Source of the DNA: an archaeon
GTDB lineage: Archaea; Asgardarchaeota; Hermodarchaeia; Hermodarchaeales; Hermodarchaeaceae
Assembly (NCBI GenBank): GCA_016550485.1
Contig: JABXGV010000116.1
Location: 1-5,359, forward strand
DNA length: 5,359 nucleotides
Reading direction: 5' to 3'
Below are positions 5,022 to 5,359 of this stretch, piece after piece. Below the pieces are notes generated by a model. That model saw nothing but the letters and a program-made list of their open reading frames with translations, did not search any database and was not told the DNA's origin. The position numbers and the translations under genes were made by a program. Each line of letters starts with the position of its first letter. Position 1 is the first letter of the stretch.

Positions 5022-5099
5022 TCACCGATGCGACAGAACTGGGCATGTTGAGGAAAGGTGCTTTCCCACAACACGCCTTATTCGCCTGAAAAGCCCCAT
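5022..5099 (-). CDS. Candidate cationic amphipathic peptide, 25 residues
   Basis: ATG 5099 to TGA 5024-5022 gives a peptide starting MGLFRRIRRVVGKHL. As a helix this places Leu, Phe, Ile and Val on one face and Arg and Lys on the other, a pattern shared by membrane-active and nucleic-acid-binding peptides. The stop lies inside the GGTGA ribosome binding site of the Lys-rich ORF. No good ribosome binding site precedes ATG 5099 (GGAG is about 18 bases away), but a TATA-like GTATATC at 5130-5124 predicts a start near 5102, so the mRNA could be leaderless. The frame stays open upstream, and GTG 5150 would give 42 residues. No family is recognised. Confidence 0.3.
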   Translation of the reverse strand: MGLFRRIRRVVGKHLSSTCPVLSHR

Positions 5100-5123
5100 C
5101 CCTATTAGGTTTATTAACTCCTT

Positions 5124-5130
5124 GATATAC
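5124..5130 (-). promoter_or_regulatory. Putative TATA box for the charged-peptide operon
   Basis: GTATATC on the minus strand, in an AT-rich stretch, lies about 25 bases before ATG 5099. If used, transcription starts almost at that ATG. An alternative AGATATAG box is near 5240. Confidence 0.3.
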
Positions 5131-5150
5131 CTCAATCCACCCTTAAACAC

Positions 5151-5359
5151 GCAAACGAGATACAAATACTCGAATTTCCGCCTAAAAGGAAGAAATAGCT
5201 CCCTGCAACGGATAAACAGAGGTTATTCACCCCTATATCTCCAACTGGGTGATTGAACTCCCCCGCCTCGTTGTCACATGTGTTGTATCTGAAGGTGGTA
5301 CCACAGCACATCCAAGTCTCAGCGTACTAGATTAAATCCCATGTATTCAAAGGAACCGA
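5151..5359. other. Right-end stretch without a supported gene
   Basis: I see no gene here with a usable start signal. Two perfect palindromes lie close together, CACATGTG (5275-5282) and GTGGTACCAC (5295-5304), possibly binding sites upstream of the minus-strand micro-operon. Minus-strand frames entering from the right edge end within about 40 bases, so a gene tail from outside cannot be excluded. Confidence 0.3.

Noticed and set aside
4650..5256. Plus-strand frames at 4650-4892, 4729-4935 and 4942-5256
   Set aside because: They are antisense to the acidic and Lys-rich ORFs; their Ser/Arg/Leu/Val or Pro/Leu-rich runs are products of the repeated acidic and Lys codons, and the terminator marks the minus strand as transcribed.
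5226..5275. tRNA-like T arm (GTTCAATC on the minus strand)
   Set aside because: The stem around the loop pairs for only about three bases and no acceptor, D or anticodon arms can be drawn.
5320..5359. Tail of a minus-strand gene entering from the right edge
   Set aside because: Two frames end within about 40 bases of the edge and both read like a possible C-terminus; with so few codons neither can be chosen.

Overview
The window looks archaeal. Ribosome binding sites are of the GGAGGTGA type, short AT-rich boxes suit archaeal TATA promoters, and T-runs sit at likely transcript ends. The recognisable proteins (a small GAF-domain protein with TEHTRIPF/GVCG motifs, a TIGR04076 protein, an archaeal-style flavodoxin, a tiny split zinc ribbon) are typical of mesophilic, probably anaerobic, uncultured archaea, and one membrane protein carries five N-glycosylation sequons in its ectodomain. 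I cannot name the lineage. I see no tRNA, rRNA, CRISPR array or insertion sequence.

Positions 1-4000 hold ordinary genes, nearly all on the minus strand. Read leftwards from about 3940 they are a flavodoxin (3487-3942), an unknown 113-residue protein (3066-3407), a TIGR04076 protein (2203-2514), a free-methionine-sulfoxide-reductase-like GAF protein (1641-2120), a two-anchor membrane protein (880-1467) and a metallophosphoesterase that runs off the left edge (1-799). The only clear plus-strand gene there is a 62-residue zinc-ribbon protein (2792-2980), divergent from the TIGR04076 gene. Gaps of about 80 to 170 bases between neighbours suggest mostly separate transcription. Flavodoxin, GAF/sulfoxide and TIGR04076 proteins together hint at a redox theme, but the sequence does not prove a shared pathway.

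Positions 4000-5359 contain no conventional gene and are the most interesting part. On the minus strand, 5099 to 4670 reads as a micro-operon: a 25-residue cationic amphipathic peptide, a 27-residue Lys/Ser/Gly peptide, then a 25-residue Asp/Glu/Trp peptide, closed by a strong hairpin plus T-run terminator. The stop of the first ORF lies inside the ribosome binding site of the second. The frame of the second stays open for 34 codons past its TAG and ends inside the ribosome binding site of the third. On the plus strand, 4109-4410 carries a TATA-like box and two coupled small ORFs of about 38 codons. Between the two units, 4411-4640 is GC-rich and strongly foldable, and can be read as a structured RNA or as overlapping minus-strand small ORFs. 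None of these small ORFs matches a family I recognise.
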